Below are positions 16,848-24,213 of a stretch of 29,939 nucleotides of DNA, one piece after another. The stretch spans positions 1-29,939 of the forward strand of contig VGYW01000046.1 in assembly GCA_016872875.1 (NCBI GenBank). The letters run 5' to 3'. The notes below the pieces were generated by a model that saw nothing but the letters and a program-made list of their open reading frames with translations, was not told the DNA's origin and did not search any database. The position numbers were made by a program, and so were the translations under genes. Source of the DNA: Planctomycetota bacterium. Its GTDB lineage: Bacteria > Planctomycetota > PUPC01 > DSUN01. Positions within the stretch are counted from its first letter, which is position 1; every line of letters begins with the position of its first letter.

Positions 16848-16946
16848 AAGGGACCACAGGGACCACAGGGACCACAGGGACACGGAGTTCCAAAGTCTTT
16901 TAGGTCCCTGTGGTCCCTGTGGTCCCTGTGGTCCCTGTGGTCCCTT
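16848..16946. terminator. Perfect 34-bp hairpin made of GGGACCACA repeats between convergent genes
   Basis: The left arm (16848-16881) is nearly four copies of the 9-base unit GGGACCACA. The right arm holds nearly five copies of the reverse complement (16902-16946). The last 34 bases of the right arm pair perfectly with the left arm; about 31 bases including TCTTTT form the loop. It begins 22 bases after the VIT-VWA stop and ends 6 bases before the URO-D-type stop. It probably acts as a two-way terminator or mRNA 3'-end stabiliser. Confidence 0.8.
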
Positions 16947-16952
16947 CTTTCC

Positions 16953-17930
16953 TCAGCGGAAGTAGCTGCGGTATCTCTCGAGGGCGCAGCAGATTGCTTC
17001 CACGTTTTCGAGTGGGACATCTGGGCCTATCTCGGCGGCGAGCCAGAGGCCGCCCTCGGGGGCGCCGAGCCGTTCGACGCAGTGGCGCACGTGGGCGTCT
17101 ATCTCCGCCGGGCCGCAGAAGGGGAAAAGCTGGCGGTCCAGGTCGAGGTTCACGCAGATCGTGCCCTTGCACGCGATGACCAGGTTCTCCAGCCCGTTCG
17201 CGCGAATCTGCGGGTTGATCACGTCCACCCCGCACTCCTTGAGGTCGGGGATGATCTCCCAGCAGTGGCCGTCGGTGTGCATGTAGACCCACCAGCCGAC
17301 CTCGTGGCAGCGCTGGTAGAGCTTCCTGAAGCAGGGCTTGAGGTACTTCCGCCACTTGTACGGCCCCATCGGGAGGGCGTGCTGCATCCCGAGATCGTCG
17401 CCGAAGTACATGAACTTCTCGCCCGCACCCTGCTGCTCGATCTTGTGTTCCAGTTCGCGGACGTTGTAGTCGAGGACGATGTTGATGAGCAGTTGAAGTT
17501 CGGGGGGCTCTTCGGCGAAGTCGAGCATCAGCTCCTCGAAGCCGCGGAGGTAGAAGAGCCGCATGTACATGAAGCCGTGCGGCATGCCGTCGTGGACCTC
17601 GGGCGCCTCGAGGTCGTGGACGCCCGCCCGCGTCGGCACGTTGTGGACGGCTGGGTAGGCGTCCATCCCCTCGCAGACGTTCTCCCAGGTGTAGCCCCAG
17701 GGGTCCACGTGGCGGCCCTGGACGTAGAGGCCGCCCACCTTGTCGTAGTCGCGCTCGCCCACCTTCACCTCGCCGAAGATGACCGGGTGGCGGGCGCAGA
17801 TTTCGTCCAGCTTCTCCCTGTGCAGCCTCCACGCCGCGGGCAGGATGCCCACGCCGACGGGGATGAACTCAGGGTGCTGGAACCTCATGGCCTTCACACG
17901 GTCGTCTTGGCCTGGCACGGTTCTCTCCAT
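16953..17930 (-). CDS. URO-D-superfamily protein (probable corrinoid/methyl-transfer type)
   Basis: The 325-residue protein shows the URO-D-like pattern. Its N-terminus is DDRVKAMRFQHPEFIPVG (compare RERVxxALxFxxPDRxP). The central FMYFGDDLGMQ is followed by YMHTDGHCWEIIPDLKECGV, VDVINPQIRANGL, and a closing IGPDVPLENVEAI helix. In this superfamily only HemE decarboxylates uroporphyrinogen; MtaA/CmuA-type members move methyl groups to or from corrinoids or thiols. The lack of HemE signature residues and the local context argue against a heme role. The substrate is unknown. ATG 17930 is preferred because it keeps the family's N-terminal helix; its ribosome site is weak. Last gene of a five-gene - strand run. 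Confidence 0.75.
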   Translation of the reverse strand: MERTVPGQDDRVKAMRFQHPEFIPVGVGILPAAWRLHREKLDEICARHPVIFGEVKVGERDYDKVGGLYVQGRHVDPWGYTWENVCEGMDAYPAVHNVPTRAGVHDLEAPEVHDGMPHGFMYMRLFYLRGFEELMLDFAEEPPELQLLINIVLDYNVRELEHKIEQQGAGEKFMYFGDDLGMQHALPMGPYKWRKYLKPCFRKLYQRCHEVGWWVYMHTDGHCWEIIPDLKECGVDVINPQIRANGLENLVIACKGTICVNLDLDRQLFPFCGPAEIDAHVRHCVERLGAPEGGLWLAAEIGPDVPLENVEAICCALERYRSYFR

Positions 17931-17944
17931 TCTTGACAGTTGAT

Positions 17945-18059
17945 GCGTGCCGCGTCCCGCGTGCCTCGTGCCCAGCGAGAGCCGCCATCCCGGCTTCTCC
18001 TGGCACGCGGCACGGGGCACGCGGGACGCAACCTCCATTCACGCGTCACGGGTCACGCG
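17945..18059. repeat. Inverted 7-bp minisatellite (GCGTGCC / GGCACGC) plus a half array of TCACGCG
   Basis: The left arm is GCGTGCC GCGTCCC GCGTGCC TCGTGCC (17945-17972). The right arm is GGCACGC GGCACGG GGCACGC GGGACGC (18002-18029). The arms pair over about three units. A second array TCACGCG TCACGGG TCACGCG (18039-18059) follows and is identical to the right arm of the next gap (19326-19346). It stops 11 bases from the stop codon of the aminotransferase gene. Confidence 0.8.
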
Positions 18060-18070
18060 TCATGACGCCG

Positions 18071-19231
18071 CTACAACACCTGTCCCGCTGCGTCCTTGAC
18101 CTTGCGAATGATGGCCGCCACCTCCTTCGCCTTCCTGTCGGGATGGTTCCCGATCATCACGGTGCGGTTGAGGATGTCGAGCGAGCGGGCGCACATGTCC
18201 TTCGAGTAGGTCTTGCGGCAGCCGCGGTTCTGGGGGAGCGTGAAGGGGTTGAGGGCGGGGTGGTGCGCGCCCTGATGGGCGAAAATCTGGTCCCATTCGG
18301 TGTAGACGTGGCGCCCGGTCTTCGCGCAGACCGTGCCGCCGACGAGCTCGCGGAACTTCTCGGCCTGCTCCGCGGTCGGAAGCGTCCACAGCACCGTCGT
18401 CCCGCACTCCCAGTCGAGGCTGTTTGCCCTGACGGGCTTGAGGCCGGTGTTCGCGGTCTCGCGGAGGATGCGCTTCTTCTGGGCGCGGAGGGTGCGGATC
18501 ATGGCGGGCAAGCGGTCGAGCTGGGCGTTCATCATCGCCCCCTCGAGCTCGGAGGCGCGGGCGCCGTTGGCGATGAAGGGCACCACGCCCTCCTTGCGGC
18601 CAGTCCAGTAGAAGTTGCAGCAATCAATCATGCAGCGGGCGCGTTCGGCCGCCTTGTCGTCGCTCGTCACCACCGCGCCGCCCTCGCCGGCGGTCATGTT
18701 CTTGTAGTAGTTGAAGCTGAAGGCGGCGGCCTGGCCGAGGGAGCCGATTGGCTTCCCCTTGTAGGCCCCGCCCACGCACTGGCAGGCGTCCTCGACAACG
18801 AACAGGTCGTGCTTCCTGGCGACCTGCCGGAGCGCGTCCATGTCGCACACGAGGCCCCACATGTGCACGGGAATGACCGCGCGCGTCCGCGGTCCGGCCG
18901 CCGCGTCAACTGCGTCGGGGTCCATCGTGATCGTGTCGTCAATGTCCACGATGACCGGGATGGCGCCGACGGCGATGACGGAGACGGCGGTTGCCATGTA
19001 GGTGCAGGCTGGGACGAGCACCTCGTCGCCCGGCCCGACGCCGAGCCCCGCGAGCGCGGCGGTGAGGGCCGTCGTCCCGCTGGAGGTCATCCAGACGTGT
19101 TTCACGCCCAGGGCCTTCGCGTAGCGCTTCTCGAAGCGCGCGCACTCGCCCCCGATGTTGTAGCGGAACACCTTGCCGCTGAGCAACACCTTCGCAATCG
19201 CATCAACCTCTTTCTGGCCAACTCGAAGCAT
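18071..19231 (-). CDS. DegT/DnrJ/EryC1/StrS-family PLP-dependent aminotransferase
   Basis: The 386-residue protein has the fold-type-I sugar aminotransferase pattern. It shows SSGTTAL near the N-terminus (phosphate binding), GDEVLVPACTYMATA, VIPVHMWGLVCDMDAL and VVEDACQCVGG (Asp to the PLP ring nitrogen). FSFNYYKNMTAGEGG follows, with Lys177 as the expected PLP lysine. Family members usually transaminate nucleotide-linked keto sugars for surface polysaccharide or glycoconjugate synthesis; some act on cyclitols or as dehydratases. ATG 19231 has GGAGG 8 bases upstream; the in-frame TTG at 19246 is part of that ribosome site and is rejected. Two deacetylase-type genes lie upstream on the same strand, which suits a polysaccharide role. 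The exact substrate is not readable. Confidence 0.88.
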   Translation of the reverse strand: MLRVGQKEVDAIAKVLLSGKVFRYNIGGECARFEKRYAKALGVKHVWMTSSGTTALTAALAGLGVGPGDEVLVPACTYMATAVSVIAVGAIPVIVDIDDTITMDPDAVDAAAGPRTRAVIPVHMWGLVCDMDALRQVARKHDLFVVEDACQCVGGAYKGKPIGSLGQAAAFSFNYYKNMTAGEGGAVVTSDDKAAERARCMIDCCNFYWTGRKEGVVPFIANGARASELEGAMMNAQLDRLPAMIRTLRAQKKRILRETANTGLKPVRANSLDWECGTTVLWTLPTAEQAEKFRELVGGTVCAKTGRHVYTEWDQIFAHQGAHHPALNPFTLPQNRGCRKTYSKDMCARSLDILNRTVMIGNHPDRKAKEVAAIIRKVKDAAGQVL

Positions 19232-19269
19232 TGCGTGAGCCTCCAAATGTGCTCTTGGTGGTCATGGAT

Positions 19270-19350
19270 GCGTGACCCGTGACGCGTGACCCGTGACCAG
19301 AAGAGGAGCGCCCCTTCTTCTCTGGTCACGCGTCACGGGTCACGCGTCAT
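19270..19350. repeat. Inverted 7-bp minisatellite hairpin (CGTGACC-type unit)
   Basis: The left arm is GCGTGAC CCGTGAC GCGTGAC CCGTGAC followed by CAGAAGA (19270-19304). The right arm is TCTTCTCTGG followed by TCACGCG TCACGGG TCACGCG TCAT (to 19350). The left arm has four units and the right arm three. The right end overlaps the deacetylase stop codon (19347-19349), so the hairpin starts at the stop itself. Confidence 0.8.
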
Positions 19351-20093
19351 GGTCGCCGCTTGTCGCTCACATACCTCCCAATTGCTGCCACCGTGTCAAT
19401 CCAAATCCCGTTCGCCTCCTCCCGGCAATAGCGGCATAGGGCATCGAGCGCATCGGCTCGCGTGACCTGGTGTCCCCCCTCGCCCACGTCGTGGCCGAAG
19501 AGGACCAGCCAGGCGCCGGCATCCGCCGCACGGTCCACCATCCCCTTGAGCTGCTCGAAGCTCTTGCCATCGGCGTCGAGGCCGGTCACGTGCGCGAGGT
19601 CGCAGAAGGACGGGTCGTTGTGAATCTCGCTGAAGGCCCCGCGCCCGACGATGAAGTGCTTCGCGACAAGAGGGATGTAGCTCTTGAGGCTCTCGCCGCG
19701 GCCGACGAACGACTGGCCGCAGGGGTACGCGAACGTCGTAGGCACCACCCCCAGCAGCCGGTCGCACTCCGCGTTCGCGTTCAGCAGCTCCGTCTCCATT
19801 CGTTCAAGCGTGCAGTCTTCGAGCGCGTTGGCGCGGGCGAAGGGGAAGTTGCCGCTGCACGGGTGGGTCATCGTGTGGTTGCCGATCTCGTGTCCGGCGG
19901 CCACGGCTGCCCGCCACCCCTCGAGCCGCCGCGCGAGGTTGGCGGGCGAGACGTAGAACGTGGCCTTCACACCGCGAGCGTCGAGTATCGCCAAGCCGCG
20001 GTCCACCTGGCTCAGCCGCGCATCATCGAAGGTCAGGCTCACCGCCGCCCGCTTGCCCGCGGGCCAGGGGAACGAAGGCTTGGCTTCGGCCAT
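19347..20093 (-). CDS. Polysaccharide deacetylase (NodB-fold, CE4-like)
   Basis: The 248-residue protein shows the NodB motifs. SLTFDDA carries the catalytic and metal Asp pair (Asp23, Asp24), HEIGNHTMTH has metal ligands His73 and His77, and FAYPCGQ is the motif 3 region. The end has WLVLFGHDVG, where such enzymes carry their last His motif. It has no signal peptide, so it may be cytoplasmic or exported another way. Members remove N- or O-acetyl groups from chitin-, peptidoglycan- or exopolysaccharide-type substrates. ATG 20093 has AGAGGG 8 bases upstream. It lies upstream of the aminotransferase in the same direction, with a hairpin between. Confidence 0.88.
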   Translation of the reverse strand: MAEAKPSFPWPAGKRAAVSLTFDDARLSQVDRGLAILDARGVKATFYVSPANLARRLEGWRAAVAAGHEIGNHTMTHPCSGNFPFARANALEDCTLERMETELLNANAECDRLLGVVPTTFAYPCGQSFVGRGESLKSYIPLVAKHFIVGRGAFSEIHNDPSFCDLAHVTGLDADGKSFEQLKGMVDRAADAGAWLVLFGHDVGEGGHQVTRADALDALCRYCREEANGIWIDTVAAIGRYVSDKRRP

Positions 20094-20120
20094 GCGTAGC
20101 GCCCTCTAAACCCCTCGCTC

Positions 20121-20233
20121 GTGACTCGTGCGCCGCTTGCGCACGTGCTGGCGAGGATGAATGGATGGGTGGATGGGTGTCAGGCAATCACCCATTCATC
20201 CACCCATCCATTCATCCCCCTTGGTTGCGGCCA
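20121..20233. repeat. Dispersed structured element, copy 1 (GGATGAAT-type hairpin with TTGGTTGCGGCCA tail)
   Basis: GTGACTCGTGCGC starts the element, with GTGCGC...GCGCAC forming a small hairpin (20128-20144). The left arm of GGAT/GAAT units (20155-20179) pairs with 20189-20217 over about 25 bases, with one four-base gap. The conserved tail TTGGTTGCGGCCA (20221-20233) follows. The same order of parts recurs at 25502-25635. It sits 40 bases beyond the stop of the adenylate-kinase-like gene. Confidence 0.8.
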
Positions 20234-20272
20234 GGGACCGCACCAAGACGCCTTGCGAGGGAGAATCCTGCA

Positions 20273-20902
20273 CTATTCCCGCCCGGAAGTCAAGCGCGAC
20301 GCCAGCTTCGCAACCCTTTGGGCAAGGGTCGTGTCGGTCGTGTGCGGGCCGACGCGGAGGCGGGAGAGGCGGACGCCGGGCTGCGCGGCGTAGTGGGCCG
20401 CCAGCGGCGCGGTCTCGCGGGCGTAGAGGGCGAGCTTGCCGGCGATGGCGTCGGGGGAGTCGTCCTCGCGGCCCGCGTGGTCGAGGCCCTCGCCGCGCCG
20501 CCTGCGGGCCACCCGAGCCGCGACGGCCCTCGCGTCGCAGTCCAGCACGATCACGTGCTCCACCCGCACGCGGCGGGCGATGGCCCTTGCCTGGCCGACG
20601 TGGCGCGGGAGGCCGTTGAGGACCAGGACCTCGCTCGCGGGGTCGAAGCCCACACGGGACAGGAAGGCGTCGAGGAGTGCCTCGGCGATGTCGAACCGCG
20701 CGTCGGGCAGGAGGGCGTGGGCGGCGAGGAGGCGCTTGATGTAGCTCACGGCCTTCTCAGGCAGGCCACGCGCGCCGGCGGCTGCGGCGCGAAGCTCGGC
20801 CCCGAAGTCGAAGTGGCGGAAGCCGCCGCGCTGCTCAAGGAGCGTGCCCACGGGGCTCTTTCCGGCACCGGTAGGACCGAGCAGGAGCACCGCGCGAATC
20901 AC
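20273..20902 (-). CDS. Adenylate-kinase-like nucleoside monophosphate kinase family protein
   Basis: The 209-residue protein has a P-loop GPTGAGKS (residues 9-16), an FDFGAELR segment where adenylate kinases have the NMP-binding TGDMLR, and VLNGLPRHVGQA matching the DGFPRxxxQA motif. It also has GREDDSPDAIAGKLALYARETAPLAAHY, close to the LID-side GRxDDxxxxIxxRLxxYxxxTxPLxxYY signature. The LID insertion is short. Several conserved adenylate-kinase residues differ, so a non-canonical NMP kinase is more likely than the housekeeping enzyme. The GTG start at 20902 is preceded by GGAGA. It sits between two deacetylase-type genes on the same strand. Confidence 0.75.
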   Translation of the reverse strand: MIRAVLLLGPTGAGKSPVGTLLEQRGGFRHFDFGAELRAAAAGARGLPEKAVSYIKRLLAAHALLPDARFDIAEALLDAFLSRVGFDPASEVLVLNGLPRHVGQARAIARRVRVEHVIVLDCDARAVAARVARRRRGEGLDHAGREDDSPDAIAGKLALYARETAPLAAHYAAQPGVRLSRLRVGPHTTDTTLAQRVAKLASRLTSGRE

Positions 20903-20919
20903 AGGTTCTCCGGTCTTCT

Positions 20920-21018
20920 ATCGTCCTCGTCCCTCGTCCTCGTCCTTCGTCCTCGATTCTCCTGCCCTGTGGCGGAGAAGAGTCGAGGACGAGGACGAGG
21001 GACGAGGACGAGGACGAT
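20920..21018. repeat. Long inverted repeat of GTCCTC-type units
   Basis: The left arm (20920-20961) is ATCGTCCTCGTCCCTCGTCC continued in the same style, ending TTCTC. The right arm (20975-21018) starts GAGAAG and runs as GAGGAC units to GACGAT. They can pair over about 40 bases with a few mismatches and a 13-base loop. It sits 17 bases past the stop of the second deacetylase-like gene. Confidence 0.8.
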
Positions 21019-21035
21019 TGAGGAGGAACGAAGGC

Positions 21036-22532
21036 TCATTCCTTTGTCACCAGCCCGCTCGGCACGAAGGCGCCCGCCTCGAGGCAGGGATAGGATGGGA
21101 TTCGGGTGCGGGCGGGCTTGAGCGACCAGGTCTGAAGCCGGGCGTGCAGGCACAACTTGTCGGCCGAGAACTCCGGCCCGAGGAACCCACACTCTTCGGT
21201 CCAGCGCATGGCTCGGTCGAGCTCGTGTGCGAAGGCGGGGTAGCGAGGGACGCGCTGGAGGCGGAGTCGCGCGAGCTGCTCGCCGGAGCAGGCGGCGCGG
21301 AAGGCGCCCACGCAGGCGGCGTGGAGGCTGCCGAGGCCGACCCGCGCCGCGCCCAGGGCCAGGTTTGCCGGCAGGTGGCCAGTCTTCTCCGCATGGCCGA
21401 CCAGCTCGCGGCAGAGGGCGAGGAGCTCGTCCCGCGAGATGAAGGGCTTCTCGGCGACTAGGACGGGCTTCTCGATGGGGCCGAGGGCGCTTCGGCGCTT
21501 GACACTGCGCGGGAGCGCTCCGCGCGCCTCGCCCGCGACGAGCGACTCGGCGAGCGCCAGGAGGAGCTCAGCCGGCGAGAAGACGGTGTGGAGGCGTGGG
21601 TGGCCGGCGTCCTCCTTCGCGGAGCAGTAGTCGAGCAGGGTGTCGCGCGGGACGGTTGGCGGCTGGGTGCTGAAGAGCTCGGCGGCGCGGGCGATGCCAA
21701 TCACTTGGATGTCGGTGCGGGCGCGGAGCGCGTCGCAGACCCGCGCGAAGTTCCGCTTGGCCGCCTCCGCCTCCGCGGGCGTCCGCACCTCGTAGGCATA
21801 GCCCAGGTCGGCCAGCGTGCGGTTCCGCCCGTTCGCGTACAGCTCGTCCTCCGTCCAGCCCTTCACCTGGACGCGCACGGGGTGTCCGATGAAGAGGGAG
21901 GTGCACTCGACGCCTGCGGCGACGCGGCGGTCGAGCTCCTCGCGGAGCCGCTTGAGAGTCCTGTCCGTTGCCTCATCGGAGGAGAGCGCGGCCTCGGGGC
22001 CGAGCGACATGTGGCAGCCTGGGGCCTCGGGCGTGCCCGCGTGGGTCGGGAAGCTCAGCGCGCCGGCGAACCAGACCGGCCCAGCGTAGCCAGGACAGTA
22101 CGGCCAGCCGTAGACGTAAGGCAGCCCCATCGCGGCGGCCGCCCCGTGGCTCTGAGGCGAGGAGAAGACCGCGTGGCGGCTCATGGCCACGGGCGCCTTC
22201 CAGAAAGCCTTTTTGAGCGCCTCGGCGGCGCGCTTCTCGTAGTCCACCAGCTTCGCCACGCCATCGGCCCAGCCGCAGCCCTCAACTATCTCGGGCACGG
22301 TCGGGTGGTTGTTCGAGTCGGTGTGCAGGCCGATGTCGTGTTCGGCCATCGCGGCCAGGACGTCGAGGCGGCCGCGCTGGACCATCGCCCGCGCCTTGTC
22401 CCCGATCACGTGAAACGTCCCCCGCAGCCCCGCCTTCGAGAGGGTCTGAGCCATCCAGCCCGGCGCGTCGTCGGTCCGAGCCTCGGCGGGGTAGAGGGTG
22501 TCCTCGACATCGAAGTGGAGGGTGACGTACAT
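21036..22532 (-). CDS. Polysaccharide-deacetylase-like protein, long form
   Basis: The 498-residue protein begins MYVTLHFDVEDTLYP, a NodB motif-1 variant. GTFHVIGDKA follows, then EHDIGLHTDSNNHPTV, where the motif-2 His residues fall. The remaining 300 residues include SLFIGHPVRVQVKGW and a helical C-terminal domain that I do not recognise. Such long deacetylase-like proteins are common in Planctomycetes and Lentisphaerae, but substrates are largely undefined. ATG 22532 is the usual-looking start; TTG 22538 is better spaced from GGAGGAG and is possible. A TTGACA-N17-TAGGAT promoter lies about 50 bases upstream. First gene of the five-gene - strand run. Confidence 0.75.
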   Translation of the reverse strand: MYVTLHFDVEDTLYPAEARTDDAPGWMAQTLSKAGLRGTFHVIGDKARAMVQRGRLDVLAAMAEHDIGLHTDSNNHPTVPEIVEGCGWADGVAKLVDYEKRAAEALKKAFWKAPVAMSRHAVFSSPQSHGAAAAMGLPYVYGWPYCPGYAGPVWFAGALSFPTHAGTPEAPGCHMSLGPEAALSSDEATDRTLKRLREELDRRVAAGVECTSLFIGHPVRVQVKGWTEDELYANGRNRTLADLGYAYEVRTPAEAEAAKRNFARVCDALRARTDIQVIGIARAAELFSTQPPTVPRDTLLDYCSAKEDAGHPRLHTVFSPAELLLALAESLVAGEARGALPRSVKRRSALGPIEKPVLVAEKPFISRDELLALCRELVGHAEKTGHLPANLALGAARVGLGSLHAACVGAFRAACSGEQLARLRLQRVPRYPAFAHELDRAMRWTEECGFLGPEFSADKLCLHARLQTWSLKPARTRIPSYPCLEAGAFVPSGLVTKE

Positions 22533-22582
22533 CGTCAAGGCATTCTCCTCCGGGGGCGCCGTGGGTGGGCGAACGCCCAGCA

Positions 22583-22611
22583 ATCCTACCGCCCCTCTCG
22601 CCTCCTGTCAA
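22583..22611 (-). promoter_or_regulatory. Sigma70-type promoter heading the - strand gene run
   Basis: On the - strand TTGACA (complement of 22606-22611) and TAGGAT (complement of 22583-22588) are 17 bases apart. Both hexamers are identical to those at 1545-1573. The distance to ATG 22532 implies a leader of about 45 bases. No comparable site is seen before the four downstream genes. Confidence 0.6.
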
Positions 22612-22774
22612 ACACGATGGGCCGAGAGCAGTGCGAATTCCTGGGAGGCGCCCCTATCAGGGAACCGTGGCCCAATGGGACGCCCGCCCCGCGTGCGAGC
22701 GCGACCGGTCTGCCGGCCCTGGCCAACCTCGCGCAGCAAAGGCCGAGGTACGGAAGTCTCAGCCCGAGAGATGT

Positions 22775-23150
22775 GGGTGAGAACGAGGCGAGAGAAGATA
22801 ATTGCAGAGTCATATGACTCTGCAATTATCTCTGGCGTGCCTTGACCGACATCTCTCGGTCATGATGCAGGTCTGAGCCGCCGGGCGCCGAGGGCCAGAG
22901 GCCATGGAGCGCGTGGTTGCAGGTGGGAACAAGGCTGGGGGAGATAATTGCAGAGTCATATGACTCTGCAATTATCCTTCGCGCGCCTTGACTGGTGTCT
23001 CTCGACTATGGTGCAGGTCTGAGCCGCAGCGCGCCCCGAGGCCAGAGGCCATGGAACGCGTGGTTGCAGGCGAGAACAAGGCCGGGGGAGATAATTGCAG
23101 AGTCATATGACTCTGCAATTACCTCTTCTGCACGCCTCGCCTGGCACGTA
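22775..23150. repeat. Tandem 146-147 bp repeat, each copy with a perfect palindrome
   Basis: Three palindromes share the half-site GATAATTGCAGAGTCAT followed by its exact reverse complement. They are 36 bp (22796-22831), 34 bp (22943-22976) and 30 bp (23092-23121), with centres 146 and 147 bases apart. The DNA between them repeats too (GCAGGTCTGAGCCGC, GCCAGAGGCCATGGA and GTGGTTGCAGG occur in both inter-palindrome spacers), so there are two full and two partial units. The array fills the gap between the divergent deacetylase-like and isomerase genes. No open frame through it is protein-like. Confidence 0.9.
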
Positions 23151-23274
23151 GTCGCCCATGATGTCTCCTCGAGCGTTTGCTCGCTTGGTCTTCCCGCCTG
23201 CACGAGTTCCTCCGGTGCGTCCAGGCCAAGCTCCTTAGGTGGGGCTCATTGCTTCCTTCCGGAAGCACTGCCCC

Positions 23275-23303
23275 TTTGCTTTACGTGGCCGGTTTGCTAT
23301 CAT
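23275..23303 (+). promoter_or_regulatory. Weak promoter candidate for the isomerase gene
   Basis: TATCAT (23298-23303, five of six bases to consensus) is 40 bases before the ATG. The -35 position 17 bases upstream, TTTGCT, matches poorly. Confidence 0.3.
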
Positions 23304-23342
23304 CAGGGGCGGGGAGGAGGGGGTGTGAGGAGACGGGTGAAG

Positions 23343-24191
23343 ATGTTTCACGTTTCGCGTCGCGAGTTCCTGTCGTTAGGTGCGGTGGCGGTCGCCGGCT
23401 GCGTCCGAGAGCGGCGTCTGGAGCCGGTCAGGGTCACGCCGCAGCCCGCGGTGGCGGCGCCGTTCAGGGTGAACCTGGGGCTCCAGAGCTACTCGCTGCG
23501 CAACTTCAAGTTCGACGAAGTCGTTGCGAAGATGAAGGAGGCGGACATCCATTTCGTGGAGTTCTCGCCCATGCACTTCGCTATGGGGATGAAGCCCGAG
23601 GAGCTTGCGGCGGCGCAGGCCAAGCTGGCTGCCGCGCAGATCAAGCCCAATGCCTACGGCGTCTGCGGCATCGGCAAGGACGAGGCGGGCGCCCGACGCC
23701 TCCTCGAGTTCGCCGCCAAGACCGGCATCGAGATGGTTTCGGTGGACCCCGCCGCCGACGCCTTCGATGCGATTGACAAGGTGCTCGCCGACTACCCGGT
23801 CACCCTCGGCATCCACAACCACGGCCCCGGCTCGCGCTGGACCACCGCCGACCAGATGCTCGCCGCCCTGAAGGACCACCACCCGCGCTTCGGCGTGTGC
23901 CTGGACACCGGCCACCTCGCCCGCTCGGGCGACGACCCGGTGGAGGCCGCCCGCAAGCTCGGCGCCGCCAAGCGACTCCACGGCTTCCACTTCAAGGACG
24001 TCAACGCCCAGAAGCACGACGTGGTGGTTGGCAAGGGGACGATTGACCTCGTGGCCCTCTTCGCCGCGCTCAAAGAAACGAGTTTCACCGGCCCATTCTC
24101 CCTCGAGTACGAGATGGACGCGACGAACCCAATGCCAGGCATCGTGGCCTCATTCGCCGCGATGCGCGAAGCCCTGGCAAAGGTGGCCTGA
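23343..24191 (+). CDS. Tat-exported sugar phosphate isomerase/epimerase-family (xylose-isomerase-like TIM barrel) protein
   Basis: The 282-residue protein opens with a twin-arginine signal (RREFLSLGAVAVAGC) whose VAGC is a valid lipobox, so it is probably a Tat-exported lipoprotein. The barrel then shows NLGLQSYSLRNF, VEFSPMHF, LGIHNHGPG, FGVCLDTGHLARSG, HGFHFKDV and SLEYEM. These are positions where family members place the His, Asp and Glu metal ligands. Family members isomerise or epimerise sugars, or cleave glycosides after oxidation. AGGAGA lies 9 bases before ATG 23343. The longer open frame back to 22995 is translated repeat and is rejected. A second such gene lies at 27103-27975. Confidence 0.85.
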   Translation: MFHVSRREFLSLGAVAVAGCVRERRLEPVRVTPQPAVAAPFRVNLGLQSYSLRNFKFDEVVAKMKEADIHFVEFSPMHFAMGMKPEELAAAQAKLAAAQIKPNAYGVCGIGKDEAGARRLLEFAAKTGIEMVSVDPAADAFDAIDKVLADYPVTLGIHNHGPGSRWTTADQMLAALKDHHPRFGVCLDTGHLARSGDDPVEAARKLGAAKRLHGFHFKDVNAQKHDVVVGKGTIDLVALFAALKETSFTGPFSLEYEMDATNPMPGIVASFAAMREALAKVA

Positions 24192-24213
24192 CGCGTTGCT
24201 TTGCCTGTGAAGA

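Noticed and set aside
9931..16946. CRISPR-like reading of the GGGACCACA arrays
   Set aside because: Units are contiguous with no spacers; these are inverted minisatellites.
16953..17930. Heme-pathway uroporphyrinogen decarboxylase (HemE)
   Set aside because: Only the general superfamily pattern is seen; the HemE N-terminal signature is missing and no heme genes are nearby.
22775..23150. CRISPR array or integron attC sites
   Set aside because: Period of 146-147 bp with similar, not unique, spacers; no cas genes, no integrase and no attC core.
22995..23342. N-terminal extension of the first isomerase gene
   Set aside because: It translates the palindromic repeat array; the Tat signal and a good ribosome site place the start at 23343.
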